Assembly (NCBI RefSeq): GCF_002101675.1
Contig: NZ_LQOY01000038.1
Span: forward strand, 1 to 61,727
Source: Mycobacterium gordonae
GTDB lineage: Bacteria; Actinomycetota; Actinomycetes; Mycobacteriales; Mycobacteriaceae
Reading direction: 5' to 3'
Length of the DNA stretch: 61,727 nucleotides
The position numbers were made by a program, and so were the translations under genes. Every line of letters starts with the position of its first letter. Positions within the stretch are counted from its first letter, which is position 1. The notes under the pieces are model-generated. The model had not been told where the DNA came from, did no database searches, and saw only the letters and a program-made list of their open reading frames with translations. This document shows positions 11,201 to 18,715 of this stretch, piece by piece.

Positions 11201-12130
11201 TTCGCGCTCTCCGGACAGGAACACCAACACGTCGCCCGGCGGCTCCGCCTCCAGCTCGTCGATAGCATCGGCGATCGCCTCGATCTCATCGCGCGTCTCG
11301 GTACGGATGATCTCGTGATCGGGGTCGTCCGGATCGTCCTGCGCGCCAACCGAAACGGGCACCTCCAGCGGCCGGTACAAGATCTGCACCGGAAAGGTCC
11401 GTCCAGATACCTCCACAATGGGCGCTCCGTCGAAATGCGCTGCGAAACGCTGCGGTTCGATGGTGGCGGAGGTGACGACCACCTTCAGCTCCGGCCGGCG
11501 GGGCAGCAACTCGCGTAGATATCCCAACAGGAAATCGATGTTGAGACTGCGCTCGTGGGCCTCGTCGAGAATGAGCGTGTCGTACCGCAGCAGACGGCGG
11601 TCACGCTGGATTTCGGCGAGCAGGATGCCGTCGGTCATCAATTTGATCAGGGTGCGGTCGCTGACCTGGTCAGTGAACCGCACGGTGTACCCGACGACGT
11701 CGCCGAGTGGGCTGTGCAGTTCGTCGGCGATGCGTTGCGCGACAGTCCGGGCGGCCAGCCGGCGGGGCTGTGTGTGCCCAATCGTGCCGTGCACGCCGCG
11801 GCCGAGGTCGAGGCAGATCTTGGGTAGCTGGGTCGTCTTACCGGAGCCGGTTTCCCCGGCGACGATGACGACCTGATGATTGAGTATCGCGTCGCTGATT
11901 TCCTCGCGCCGCTCGGTGATGGGGAGATCGGGGTAGCCGATCGTCGGCACTGCGGCCTGCCGCGCGGCCACCAGCGATTCAGCCACAGCGACCTGCTCGG
12001 CGACCTGCTGCAACGTCTCCCGGTGTGCGCCGCCGCGAAGATTCTGCAGGCGCCTACGGATGCGGGTGGCGTCGCGGATCGTCAGCCCGTCGAGGCGCCT
12101 GCGCAACTCGCTGACACTCGGATCGGCCAC
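8225..12130 (-). CDS. hrpA: ATP-dependent RNA helicase HrpA (DEAH family)
   Basis: This 1301-residue protein has the domain order of bacterial HrpA: Walker A GETGSGKTT (92-100), the DEAH box in ILDEAHERS, SAT motif III in VVTSATI, the helicase C domain with LATNVAETSLTVPGI and QRAGRCGR, then the HA2, OB and DUF3418 regions that fill the C-terminal half. HrpA unwinds RNA and in E. coli helps rescue stalled or collided ribosomes; it is cytosolic. The length matches the family (about 1300). The start is GTG at 12130, preceded by TACGCT seven bases upstream, so a leaderless message is likely. No frame disruption is seen. The stop lies 200 bp from the zwf start. Confidence 0.95.
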   Translation of the reverse strand: MADPSVSELRRRLDGLTIRDATRIRRRLQNLRGGAHRETLQQVAEQVAVAESLVAARQAAVPTIGYPDLPITERREEISDAILNHQVVIVAGETGSGKTTQLPKICLDLGRGVHGTIGHTQPRRLAARTVAQRIADELHSPLGDVVGYTVRFTDQVSDRTLIKLMTDGILLAEIQRDRRLLRYDTLILDEAHERSLNIDFLLGYLRELLPRRPELKVVVTSATIEPQRFAAHFDGAPIVEVSGRTFPVQILYRPLEVPVSVGAQDDPDDPDHEIIRTETRDEIEAIADAIDELEAEPPGDVLVFLSGEREIRDTAEALAGLKHTEVLPLYARLPTAEQHKVFAPHTGRRVVLATNVAETSLTVPGIRYVVDPGNARISRYSRRLKVQRLPIEPISQASAAQRAGRCGRVAPGVCIRLYSEEDFDARPRYTEPEILRTNLASVILQMAALQLGDIENFPFLDPPDRRSIRDGVQLLQELGAFDQRGMITDLGRRLARLPVDPRLGRMILQADREGCVREILVLAAALTIPDPRERPVDREEAARQSHARFADEHSDFVAYLNLWRYLRDQRKELSGSAFRRMCRKEFLHYLRIREWQDLVGQLRSIARDLGIRESDEPADPAQVHAALLAGLLSHVGMRREDTREYLGARNARFVLAPGSVLTKRPPQWVVAAELVETSRLYGRTAARIQPEIVERVAGELVQRTYSEPHWDAQRGEVLAYERVTLYGLPLVARRRVGYAQVEPAVARELFIRHALVEGDWQTRHHFFRDNARLRAELEDLEERARRRDLLVGDDDVYALYDARIPADVVSARHFDAWWKKQRHRTPELLTFSRDDLLRTDEAAAGEDRPDTWRTGDAALPLTYRFEPGASDDGVTVHVPIDVLARLGGDEFAWQVPALREELVTALIRSLPKDLRRNFVPAPDTARAVLAGIDPSGEPLLTALQRELRRRTGVVVPVEAFDLDKLPPHLRVTFAVESADGTEVARGKDLRVLQQRLAAPARQAVAHAVAGHLQKMGLRSWPEEIAELPRVVERVVDGRSVRGFPAFVDSGAAVDLRVFASAPEQESAMGPGLRRLVRLSVPSPVKAVERQLDPRTRLMLGTNPNGSLPALLDDCADAAADALTPQVVWTRDAFTALRDQVAAKLVGTTVEIVGRTARVLSTAQEVRLLLPSNPPAAHLEAVTDVREQLNRLLPVGFVTTTGAAHLGDLARYLTASKRRLEKLPQALQGDRERMRRVHAVQDEFDYLVQTLPATRATASDIRDIGRQIEELRVSLWAQQLGTPRPVSEQRIYRAIDAARERS

Positions 12131-12137
12131 TCGGGCC

Positions 12138-12143
12138 AGCGTA
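12138..12143 (-). promoter_or_regulatory. -10 box for leaderless hrpA
   Basis: Minus-strand TACGCT is followed by seven bases and the GTG start at 12130. This TANNNT spacing supports the GTG as the true start. Inferred from spacing only. Confidence 0.4.
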
Positions 12144-12238
12144 GTGGTCGGCTGGAGCGGGCCAGGTTGGTCTCATGTCTGCAAGATTGCGACAGCGGAC
12201 GAAGTGGGCTTTTCCGAGCTGCTGGGTCGACTCGTGCG

Positions 12239-12556
12239 CTATGCCCCTGGGATCAACGGCGGCCGGCACACGTTGGCTGCCGGGTCCCACCACCAACCGT
12301 TGTCGCACGCCAGTGGTTGCGGCCCGACGCCCAAGGGTCGGCAGACGTTGGCCGTCGGATCCCACCACTGACCCGCATCACAGTTGAGAGGTTGTGGGCC
12401 AACGCCCAAGGGGCGGCAGACTTTACCGGTGGGATCCCACCATTCGCCATCGGCGCACTGCGCCGAACTGACGGCGGGGGTCGCGATCGTTACGACCGCC
12501 ATCGGTGCCAGCACCATGGCCGCGACGGATATCAGCCGACAGATGATCGTCCACAT
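12239..12556 (-). CDS. small secreted protein with three Trp/Cys repeats (WWDP)
   Basis: This 105-residue protein has a Sec signal peptide (hydrophobic residues 9-30, likely cleavage after Ser-Ser-Ala near 32). The whole mature part consists of three repeats with a 25-residue period (34-58, 59-83 and a shorter 84-105). Each repeat holds Trp-Trp-Asp-Pro and two Cys exactly 13 residues apart, followed in the first two by RPLGVGPQPL. One disulfide per repeat is a reasonable inference. The ATG at 12556 follows GAGGT with good spacing; an alternative ATG at 12583 touches the stop of the cyclase gene. It is probably co-transcribed with that cyclase, 27 bp upstream. I recognise no characterised family, and a carbohydrate- or wall-binding role is speculation. 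Confidence 0.75.
   Translation of the reverse strand: MWTIICRLISVAAMVLAPMAVVTIATPAVSSAQCADGEWWDPTGKVCRPLGVGPQPLNCDAGQWWDPTANVCRPLGVGPQPLACDNGWWWDPAANVCRPPLIPGA
12242..12457 (-). repeat. three 75-bp tandem coding repeats
   Basis: The units are 12383-12457, 12308-12382 and a partial 12242-12307. They encode the 25-residue WWDP/Cys repeat of the secreted protein. All six Cys positions keep exact spacing. Confidence 0.8.
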
Positions 12557-12583
12557 TGCACACCTCGTATCGCGCGAGCACAT

Positions 12584-14416
12584 CTAGTGCCCGTCTTCCC
12601 CGTCCCGGGGAGATTCCAAACTCAGCAACCGCAGGAAACCGACCGGTTCGGTGAAACCTTTGAGCGCTACCGTCTCGTGCCGCTGTGGTAGGCCGGCCAG
12701 CAGTTCGCCTACCGCAGGATCCGACGCGATGGCTTCGGACAGCACAATGTCCTCGCCGGCACTCTGACCTTGCAGTCGTGCGGCCATGTTCACCGTGGAG
12801 CCGAAGTAGTCCAGGCGGTCGTTCAACGTCACGACCACGCTCGGGCCGGCATGGACGCCGACTTTCAACACCAGATGCTCGGCGCCATGCGCGGACGAGG
12901 CGATCTTGGCCTGCATCGCCAGCGCCGCGCGCACCGCTTGGGCGGGATCGTCGAACGACGCCATCACCGCGTCGCCGATGGTCTTGACGATGGCGCCGTC
13001 ATGATCGCGCACGACCTCGGCGAGCAAGGTGAAGTGCTCCCGGACCAGGTTGTAGGCCGTGGCATCACCGACCCGTTCATAAAGCTCGGTCGAGCCACGC
13101 AGGTCGGTGAATAGCAGCGCAACCTGGCTGACGCCGGCATCGTCGCCCGGGCGCAGGGTCGCCTCGGCGAACATGTCGCGAAAGGCCTGCAACGAGATCA
13201 CTTCCGGCGCCGTCAGGGCCTGGCGTGTCCACGACCGCTCTTCGATCAACGCTGCCAGTTCGAATCCGGCGTCGTTGACAAAGGTGACGGCTCCCGGCTG
13301 GTCGTTGTGGTCCGGCGTAAGGAGCAACTCCACGCCGGAGTTGGTGATGCGCTGATTGGGAAAAGCGCCGGCTACGTAGTCGACGTCGACGACGGTGCCC
13401 GGATGCAGCGTGCGCACACGATAGGAGCCGGAAGGCAGATCGACGGGCACGGTGCGGCGCTCCCCCGGGCTCAGCAAGACCTGCACCACCACATGCTCGG
13501 TACTCATCGGTCCAGAGAGGCAGAAGTCGCCTTCCCGCAGCGGGCGCACAGTCGGTGACGGCGTGAAAGTCAGCTCGACATTGCGTTCGAAGTCGCGGTC
13601 GTAATCGATGTTGCAGGACGAACAGTGCGCACCGTGCGGTAGGTCCGCAAGTGAGGAGACGCTGACCTTCGCACCGCGGCAGTTGGGGCACAACAGATCC
13701 CACTTCATGGAAAGCAGGCCGGCCTTCACGGCGGTGAAACAGGCCTCGGCGGCTGCGCGCGGCGGCACACCAAGCTGGCCCGCCAGGACCTTGGGCCGCA
13801 GCCGGTTGAGATCGGCCGCCATGGCGTGCAGCACCAGGTCGGCCAAGCGGTCGCCGAGTCCGTTTCCGTAAGCGCTGCGGTCGATTTCGCGGGCTATCGC
13901 GGTGGCTCGTTCACGGGCGCCTGGGGGCAGGATCGGTTCCGGCAGCACAAACGGTGTGAGGCGGTCGGATTCGCGGCCGCCCCGAAGGAAGGCGACCGCT
14001 TCAAGGACGCGCCGGCGGACGTTCTCACCGGCCTGCGCCGCAAGTCGAGCGCCGAACAGGCGACCCGCCATGTTCAGCGGCTCCCATTCGAGCGCATAAG
14101 AAACCCGCGAGCCGCCGCTGCCGTCCGGCTCGACGTCGAAAACCGGGCCGAAGCGCCGGAAGGGGCCCTTGCTGAACACCCGGGACTGGCGGAAATGCCG
14201 GCCCGCGACCCACTCGTACGGCTTTTCCTCCCACTCCAGCGCGAATCCCGCCGCCCTACCCTGCCCCCGGCGCAGGACAGTTCCGTTCGCCTGCGGCGTC
14301 TCGTCAAGCGTGTACGGGGGCAGGCCCAAGGCCTCGTTGAACCGATTCGTGTCGGCCAGCACCGGCCAGAGCTCATCTGGCGGTAGGTCGAAAGTCCAGG
14401 TCCAGGCGCGACGCAT
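12584..14416 (-). CDS. class III adenylate/guanylate cyclase with N-terminal SRPBCC and zinc-ribbon regions
   Basis: This 610-residue protein has an SRPBCC-like ligand-binding domain at residues 1-150, a helical stretch, a CxxC...CxxC zinc-ribbon-like element (Cys243, 246, 265, 268), a beta-rich linker and a C-terminal class III cyclase domain (about 430-560). The cyclase is complete: metal ligands Asp438 in FTDLRGST and Asp482 in GDAVMASF, purine-selecting Lys478 and Asp536 (an adenylate-type pair), and transition-state Asn543 and Arg547. It probably makes cAMP in response to an intracellular ligand. The ATG at 14416 is preceded by TAAAGT eight bases upstream; earlier in-frame ATGs at 14458 and 14563 lack this support. 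It is transcribed divergently from a PucR regulator and leads into the repeat-protein gene. Confidence 0.88.
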   Translation of the reverse strand: MRRAWTWTFDLPPDELWPVLADTNRFNEALGLPPYTLDETPQANGTVLRRGQGRAAGFALEWEEKPYEWVAGRHFRQSRVFSKGPFRRFGPVFDVEPDGSGGSRVSYALEWEPLNMAGRLFGARLAAQAGENVRRRVLEAVAFLRGGRESDRLTPFVLPEPILPPGARERATAIAREIDRSAYGNGLGDRLADLVLHAMAADLNRLRPKVLAGQLGVPPRAAAEACFTAVKAGLLSMKWDLLCPNCRGAKVSVSSLADLPHGAHCSSCNIDYDRDFERNVELTFTPSPTVRPLREGDFCLSGPMSTEHVVVQVLLSPGERRTVPVDLPSGSYRVRTLHPGTVVDVDYVAGAFPNQRITNSGVELLLTPDHNDQPGAVTFVNDAGFELAALIEERSWTRQALTAPEVISLQAFRDMFAEATLRPGDDAGVSQVALLFTDLRGSTELYERVGDATAYNLVREHFTLLAEVVRDHDGAIVKTIGDAVMASFDDPAQAVRAALAMQAKIASSAHGAEHLVLKVGVHAGPSVVVTLNDRLDYFGSTVNMAARLQGQSAGEDIVLSEAIASDPAVGELLAGLPQRHETVALKGFTEPVGFLRLLSLESPRDGEDGH

Positions 14417-14424
14417 CGTTTGGA

Positions 14425-14430
14425 ACTTTA
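14425..14430 (-). promoter_or_regulatory. -10 box for the leaderless cyclase gene
   Basis: Minus-strand TAAAGT lies eight bases before the ATG at 14416. This favours that start over the upstream in-frame ATGs. No -35 element was assigned. Confidence 0.4.
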
Positions 14431-14490
14431 GACCGGCCCGGTCGCATTCGGGCGTCATTGAGCCGGCAGAGCTTCTAACGAATACACACG

Positions 14491-14515
14491 AGTATACAAT
14501 GCTTGACTGTATACG
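14491..14515. promoter_or_regulatory. inverted repeat in the cyclase/PucR divergent region, possible operator
   Basis: AGTATACA (14491-14498) and TGTATACG (14508-14515) form arms that match over seven positions with a 9-bp spacer containing TTGAC. A -10-like TAATGT lies at 14522-14527 on the PucR strand. Position and AT-richness suggest an operator, perhaps for the PucR protein itself. This is inference. Confidence 0.45.
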
Positions 14516-14616
14516 ATACGTTAATGTAGCCTTTGGGAAGGGCCCCGGTAACCAAGCCCACATCGATTCCGCTGTCGAACCCCACTCCCATCACCACACC
14601 TCACCGAGAGAACTCG

Positions 14617-15897
14617 ATGAAAGTACAAAGTGCGCCTACGACCGAATGGTTTTCCGTGGTAGATAGCAAATTGTCGCCGCAGATCCGCGAGTTGATCCGG
14701 CAAGGAGCGTGGATCGCTCTCAATCCCACCCCCGAATGGCTGGACCAGCTCGACCAGGCAACCGTGGCCGGCAGCTCCGCGATCGCCGGGGATCCCACCC
14801 TGGCCGCGGCGGTCAGTTCCTCCAACCGTGCGAGCCTGGTGCATTTCGCCACCAGCCACTTGCGTGACCCCGGTGGCGTCGTGTCGGCGTACCTCGGGCC
14901 GGAGCCGCTGCGCATGGCGCGCATTCTGGTGCGCCGTGGCCTGGGCGCGTCGGCGCTCGACGTCTACCGCATCGGCCAGAACGTGGCCCTGCAACGCTGG
15001 ATGGACATCGTGTTCGACCTCACGTCCGATCCGCACGAACTCCGTGAGCTGCTCAATGTGGTGTCGCGCTCAGCAAGTGACTTCGTCGACTTGACGCTGG
15101 CAGCTATCGCGCGGCAGATGAAGCTGGAGCACAACGAGCTGGCCCAGGGGGCGATCGTCGAGCGGCGCAAGATCGTCGAATTCATCCTCGACGGCGAGTC
15201 GATGAACCACAAGCGCGCTGAAGCCCGACTGGGCTACCCGCTCAGCGGTTCTCACGCCGCCGCGATCCTGTGGTGCGACCAGGCTGACGGCGACAGCCGT
15301 CTGCTGGACCGGACAGTTGCCGCCCTGGGGCAAGTTGTCGGGTGCCCACACCCCTTCGCCGTGGTCGCCAGTGAAGCGACACGGTGGGTGTGGTTCAAAG
15401 ACATCGCCGAGATCGACAGCGAACAGGTCCGGCGGGTGCTCGAGGACACGCCTACGTTGCGCGTCGCCGTGGGAACCAGTGCGCGGGGCGTCGAGGGCTT
15501 CCGGAACAGCTACGAGGAGGCCCTCACCGCGCAGCACATGATGGTGCGGTTGCGGTCACGCCAGCAGGTGGCGCTGTTCGAAGACATCCAAATGGTTGCG
15601 CTGCTCACCCAAAAGCAAGGCCAGGCAGAGGCTTTCATCAGCCACACGCTCGGGGCATTCGCCTCGGCCGGGTCGGTGCTTCGGGACACCCTGCTGACGT
15701 ACATCAACGAGCAGTGCAACGCCGCCCGCGCGGCGCAACAGCTCTACATCCACCGCAACACCTTGTTGAGCCGACTCGACGCCGCCCAGCGACTACTGCC
15801 GCGACCCTTGGAACGCACCACCGTTCGCGTCGCGGTTGCACTCGAGGCCTTGAAATGGTTCGGCAACCACGACCAGGAAACCGGCTTGACGGATTGA
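14617..15897 (+). CDS. PucR/CdaR-type transcriptional regulator
   Basis: This 426-residue regulator has an N-terminal putative sensing domain (about 1-170), a GGDEF-like CdaR middle domain, and a C-terminal PucR-type helix-turn-helix around YINEQCNAARAAQQLYIHRN, followed by NTLLSRLDAAQRLL. Proteins of this type control purine, sugar-acid or GABA metabolism elsewhere; mycobacteria have several of unknown regulon. The ATG at 14617 follows GAGAG at 14606-14610. Divergence from the cyclase gene suggests, but does not prove, a regulatory link. The stop overlaps a GC-rich hairpin. Confidence 0.85.
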   Translation: MKVQSAPTTEWFSVVDSKLSPQIRELIRQGAWIALNPTPEWLDQLDQATVAGSSAIAGDPTLAAAVSSSNRASLVHFATSHLRDPGGVVSAYLGPEPLRMARILVRRGLGASALDVYRIGQNVALQRWMDIVFDLTSDPHELRELLNVVSRSASDFVDLTLAAIARQMKLEHNELAQGAIVERRKIVEFILDGESMNHKRAEARLGYPLSGSHAAAILWCDQADGDSRLLDRTVAALGQVVGCPHPFAVVASEATRWVWFKDIAEIDSEQVRRVLEDTPTLRVAVGTSARGVEGFRNSYEEALTAQHMMVRLRSRQQVALFEDIQMVALLTQKQGQAEAFISHTLGAFASAGSVLRDTLLTYINEQCNAARAAQQLYIHRNTLLSRLDAAQRLLPRPLERTTVRVAVALEALKWFGNHDQETGLTD

Positions 15898-15925
15898 GCC
15901 GCAGCGCACGAGCGCGCCAGCGGCT
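15897..15925 (+). terminator. GC-rich imperfect hairpin at the end of the PucR gene
   Basis: AGCCGC at the stop codon pairs with GCGGCT at 15920-15925, and the inner bases pair partially. There is no U-tract, as is common for mycobacterial terminators. Moderate support. Confidence 0.4.
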
Positions 15926-15975
15926 ACCCGATCCGCCGGATAGGGCGTGGCCGACGGTATGCCAGGATCTGGGGC

Positions 15976-16623
15976 ATGACTGCACGCAGCCTCGCACGAA
16001 TCGCCGGTGTCTTCGTCGTGACGACGTGGGCTCTGCTGAGCGTGCCCCTCGCCAGCCCGACCACCGCATCGGCCGACCCCTGCGCCGACGTCTCCATTGT
16101 GTATGCCCGCGGCACTCACCAAGAGCCGGGGCTGGGCAACGTCGGCCAGGCCTTCGTCGACTCACTGACTTCCCAGCTGGCCGGCCGTTCGGTCGAGGTG
16201 TACGCGGTCAACTACCCCGCCAACGACGATTACCACAACAGCGCGACCAGCGGCGCCGACGACGCGAGTGCCCACGTCCAGAACACGGTCGCCAGTTGTC
16301 CCAGCTCCAAGATCGTCATGGGCGGCTACTCGCAGGGCGCCACCGTGATCGACCTGGCCACCACCCAGATGCCGGCACCGGTCGCCGACCATGTCGCAGC
16401 GGTGGCCTACTTCGGCGAGCCATCCAGCGGGTTCTCTAGTGCGCTGTGGGGCGGTGGCCCGCTACCGACGATCAGCCCGCTCTACAGCGGCAAACTGATC
16501 AGCCTGTGCGCAGCCGATGACCCGATCTGCACCGGAGGCGGCAACATCATGGCGCACGTCTCGTACATCGAAAACGGTATGACCACCCAGGCCGCAACCT
16601 TCGCGGCCAACCGGGTCAAGTAG
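15976..16623 (+). CDS. cfp21: secreted cutinase-like esterase (Cfp21 type)
   Basis: This 215-residue alpha/beta hydrolase has a Sec signal peptide (cleavage near Ala33) and the cutinase fold. The triad is Ser119 in GGYSQGA, Asp182 in the CAADDPIC disulfide loop and His194 in MAHVSY. Its layout and sequence, including EPSSGFSSALWGGG and CTGGGNIMAHVSY, closely resemble what I recall of M. tuberculosis Cfp21 (Rv1984c), a secreted lipase/esterase and T-cell antigen. It would act outside the membrane on ester lipids. The ATG at 15976 fits the signal peptide. A PPE gene converges from the other side 84 bp downstream. Confidence 0.9.
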   Translation: MTARSLARIAGVFVVTTWALLSVPLASPTTASADPCADVSIVYARGTHQEPGLGNVGQAFVDSLTSQLAGRSVEVYAVNYPANDDYHNSATSGADDASAHVQNTVASCPSSKIVMGGYSQGATVIDLATTQMPAPVADHVAAVAYFGEPSSGFSSALWGGGPLPTISPLYSGKLISLCAADDPICTGGGNIMAHVSYIENGMTTQAATFAANRVK

Positions 16624-16707
16624 CGTCGCTGATCCGAACGCCCGGTGAGGCGTAGCCATCTAGCCGTGCGGTCGCGGCCGGACGGTGAGCAGACGCAGCC
16701 CGGGACC

Positions 16708-18063
16708 CTAGTGCGGCAGCAGGCGTTGCTTCTGCTCGGTGAACTCCGCTTCGGTGAGGATGCCGGCGTCGCGTAGCGACGCAAGTTCACGCAGTTCGGC
16801 GGCGATGCTCGTGATCGGGCCGCCGGGCAGCACCGGCGCCGGCGTCGCAGGCTCCTCCGCGACGTCCGCCGCCGGCGTTCCGCGTTTAGCCACCCCGAGC
16901 CGCTCCTTGGTGCGCGCGCCGCCCGACCCGCTGGTGCCGACGGTGCCGGCCATCGCCCGCCCGGCCATGCCGGCCACCGCCATCTGGCCGAACAGCGCCC
17001 CGGCGCCCTCCGCCGCGGAAGCCTCCGCGGCGGCGCCGACACTGGTGGCGGGCGACGTCAGCGCCGCGAGCCGGAAGCCAGGGGCCGCGGTGGTCCAACC
17101 GGGTGGGACCGACAGTCCGCCGACCGATGCCGCCTCGCCCAGGCCGGCGGACATCGGCTGGCCGACGTTGGTGATCACCGGGAATTCGGTCGGTGGCACG
17201 GCGCCCGCCCCCGGCCAGCTCTCGACTCCCGCCCAACCGCTGATGATGTCGTCGGTGTGCACACCGACGTGGTAGCCGGCGACGTCGTACGGCAGGGCAG
17301 TCGTCGCAAGAACTCCGTCTATTGACCCGCTGACGAGACCCGCGCCGAAGTCGAGGAGCGTCACGATGTCGAACGGCGAAATCGCCGCGGCCGGAGCGGG
17401 GGTGGCCAGACCGGCTAACGCCGTGGGCACAGCGGCCAACGCCTGCTCCGCCGAGGAGACGGCGTTCTGCACCTCCCCGGCGGCAGTTCCGGTGGCCTGG
17501 CTGACCGCGGCCGCTTGCGCCGGCAAGCCGCCGGACTCGGTGCTGGACGAAGGCTCGGCGAACGGCGTCAGCGTCGTCGCAGCCGCCGAAGACGCCGCAT
17601 AGCCCTGCATGGCGGACGTGTCCTGCGCCCACATGTCGGCGTACTGAGTCTCAGTCAGTGCGATCAGCGGGGTGTTCTGGCCGAAGAGATTGGTCGCTAT
17701 CAGCGCCATCAGCAAGCTGCGGTTTGCCGCGACCACCGGCGGCGGGACCGTTTCGGCGAACGCGGTCTCGTAAGCGACAGCTGCTGCTTTGGCCTGGCCA
17801 GCGGTGTGTTCAGCCTGTAGGGCGGTGACTCTGAGCCACGCGATGTACGGGGAAGCGGCCGCGGCCATCTCCGCTGACGCTGGGCCGACCCATGGTCCGG
17901 CGGTCAGGGCCGTGACCACCGACTGGTAGGAACTGGCCATTGCGTAGAGCTCGCCGGAGAGCTCGTCCCACGCCGCGGCGGCAGCCAGCATCGATCCGGA
18001 GCCCGGGCCGGCGTACATCAACGCCGAGTTGATCTCCGGCGGCAACAACGCGAAGTCCATCAC
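16708..18063 (-). CDS. PPE family protein, SVP type, with a C-terminal SHOCT-like segment
   Basis: This 451-residue protein has a PPE domain at residues 1-175 (FALLPPEINS, GPWVGPAS in the WxG region, NLFGQNTPLIA), an Ala/Pro-rich linker and the PPE-SVP signature GGLSVPPGW near 325. It does not end in the usual PPE-SVP tail. Its last 40 residues contain LASLRDAGILTEAEFTEQKQ, a typical SHOCT-like helical hairpin. SHOCT segments are short oligomerisation or anchoring elements. PPE proteins are ESX substrates and normally need a PE partner; none is adjacent. GGAGGAG lies just before the start at 18063 (a second Met follows directly). The stop faces the cutinase gene. Confidence 0.9.
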   Translation of the reverse strand: MMDFALLPPEINSALMYAGPGSGSMLAAAAAWDELSGELYAMASSYQSVVTALTAGPWVGPASAEMAAAASPYIAWLRVTALQAEHTAGQAKAAAVAYETAFAETVPPPVVAANRSLLMALIATNLFGQNTPLIALTETQYADMWAQDTSAMQGYAASSAAATTLTPFAEPSSSTESGGLPAQAAAVSQATGTAAGEVQNAVSSAEQALAAVPTALAGLATPAPAAAISPFDIVTLLDFGAGLVSGSIDGVLATTALPYDVAGYHVGVHTDDIISGWAGVESWPGAGAVPPTEFPVITNVGQPMSAGLGEAASVGGLSVPPGWTTAAPGFRLAALTSPATSVGAAAEASAAEGAGALFGQMAVAGMAGRAMAGTVGTSGSGGARTKERLGVAKRGTPAADVAEEPATPAPVLPGGPITSIAAELRELASLRDAGILTEAEFTEQKQRLLPH

Positions 18064-18279
18064 GCCTCCTCCGATCGGTGTGGTCGGCTGGGCAACCGAT
18101 TTGCCATGACGTTCAATCCACGCTCGGCCCGAACCCCCGCTGGGCCCTGTGAGCGGACATCACCTCGTAGCGCTACGCCAGACAACAGCTCGTCGCCTGC
18201 CGTTTGCACAGCCTTTACCAATAAAGCACATATTCAGCTCATCACCGAAACGCCGGTCCGGCAGCGGCCGCCTGGGGGG

Positions 18280-18714
18280 CTACCTCTCGAATTCGAGGAA
18301 GTGCCTGATCTCCTCGGCCGCTGCCTCCAGATTCCGGGCGACCAAACCGCGCCCGAGCCACTCGCTGAGCCGGGCGATACCTAGACCGGTGGTAGAAAAC
18401 GTCAAGGCCAGGGTCAGGCGGCTGCCGTCGCCGTCGGGTTCGACGAGCGCCGCGAAGGAGTGCCGCGTTCCCTGTACGGCTCGCCACTTCAGCAGGCTGC
18501 CGGTCGGCGGTGTGATCAGCACCCGGCCACCGAGCTGAATGGTGCCACTGTCCAGATAGACGTCCCACAGCTCGCCGTCATCGCGCGCTTTGACGAACCG
18601 GCAGCGGCTGAAAGTGGACACCTGGGGAAGCAGACTGTGCGGGTCGGTGATGAAAGGGCCGCTTGTGGCGAGCGGGCAGTTGACATGACGGGAAACGGTG
18701 ACGGTCTGGGTCAT
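18280..18714 (-). CDS. SRPBCC superfamily protein
   Basis: This 144-residue protein of START/Bet v1-like fold begins with VTVSRHVNCP, and alternating strands follow, with a C-terminal amphipathic helix (GRGLVARNLEAAAEEIRHFL). Such proteins bind hydrophobic ligands or act as polyketide cyclase-like enzymes; many mycobacterial ones are uncharacterised. It begins two bases beyond the stop of the acyltransferase gene and is surely in the same operon, so a lipid-related role is plausible. The ligand is unknown. Confidence 0.8.
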   Translation of the reverse strand: MTQTVTVSRHVNCPLATSGPFITDPHSLLPQVSTFSRCRFVKARDDGELWDVYLDSGTIQLGGRVLITPPTGSLLKWRAVQGTRHSFAALVEPDGDGSRLTLALTFSTTGLGIARLSEWLGRGLVARNLEAAAEEIRHFLEFER

Positions 18715-18715
18715 G

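Noticed and set aside
14417..14563. N-terminal extension of the cyclase to 14563
   Set aside because: The added residues have no family match, cross the divergent promoter region, and a -10 box sits eight bases before ATG 14416.
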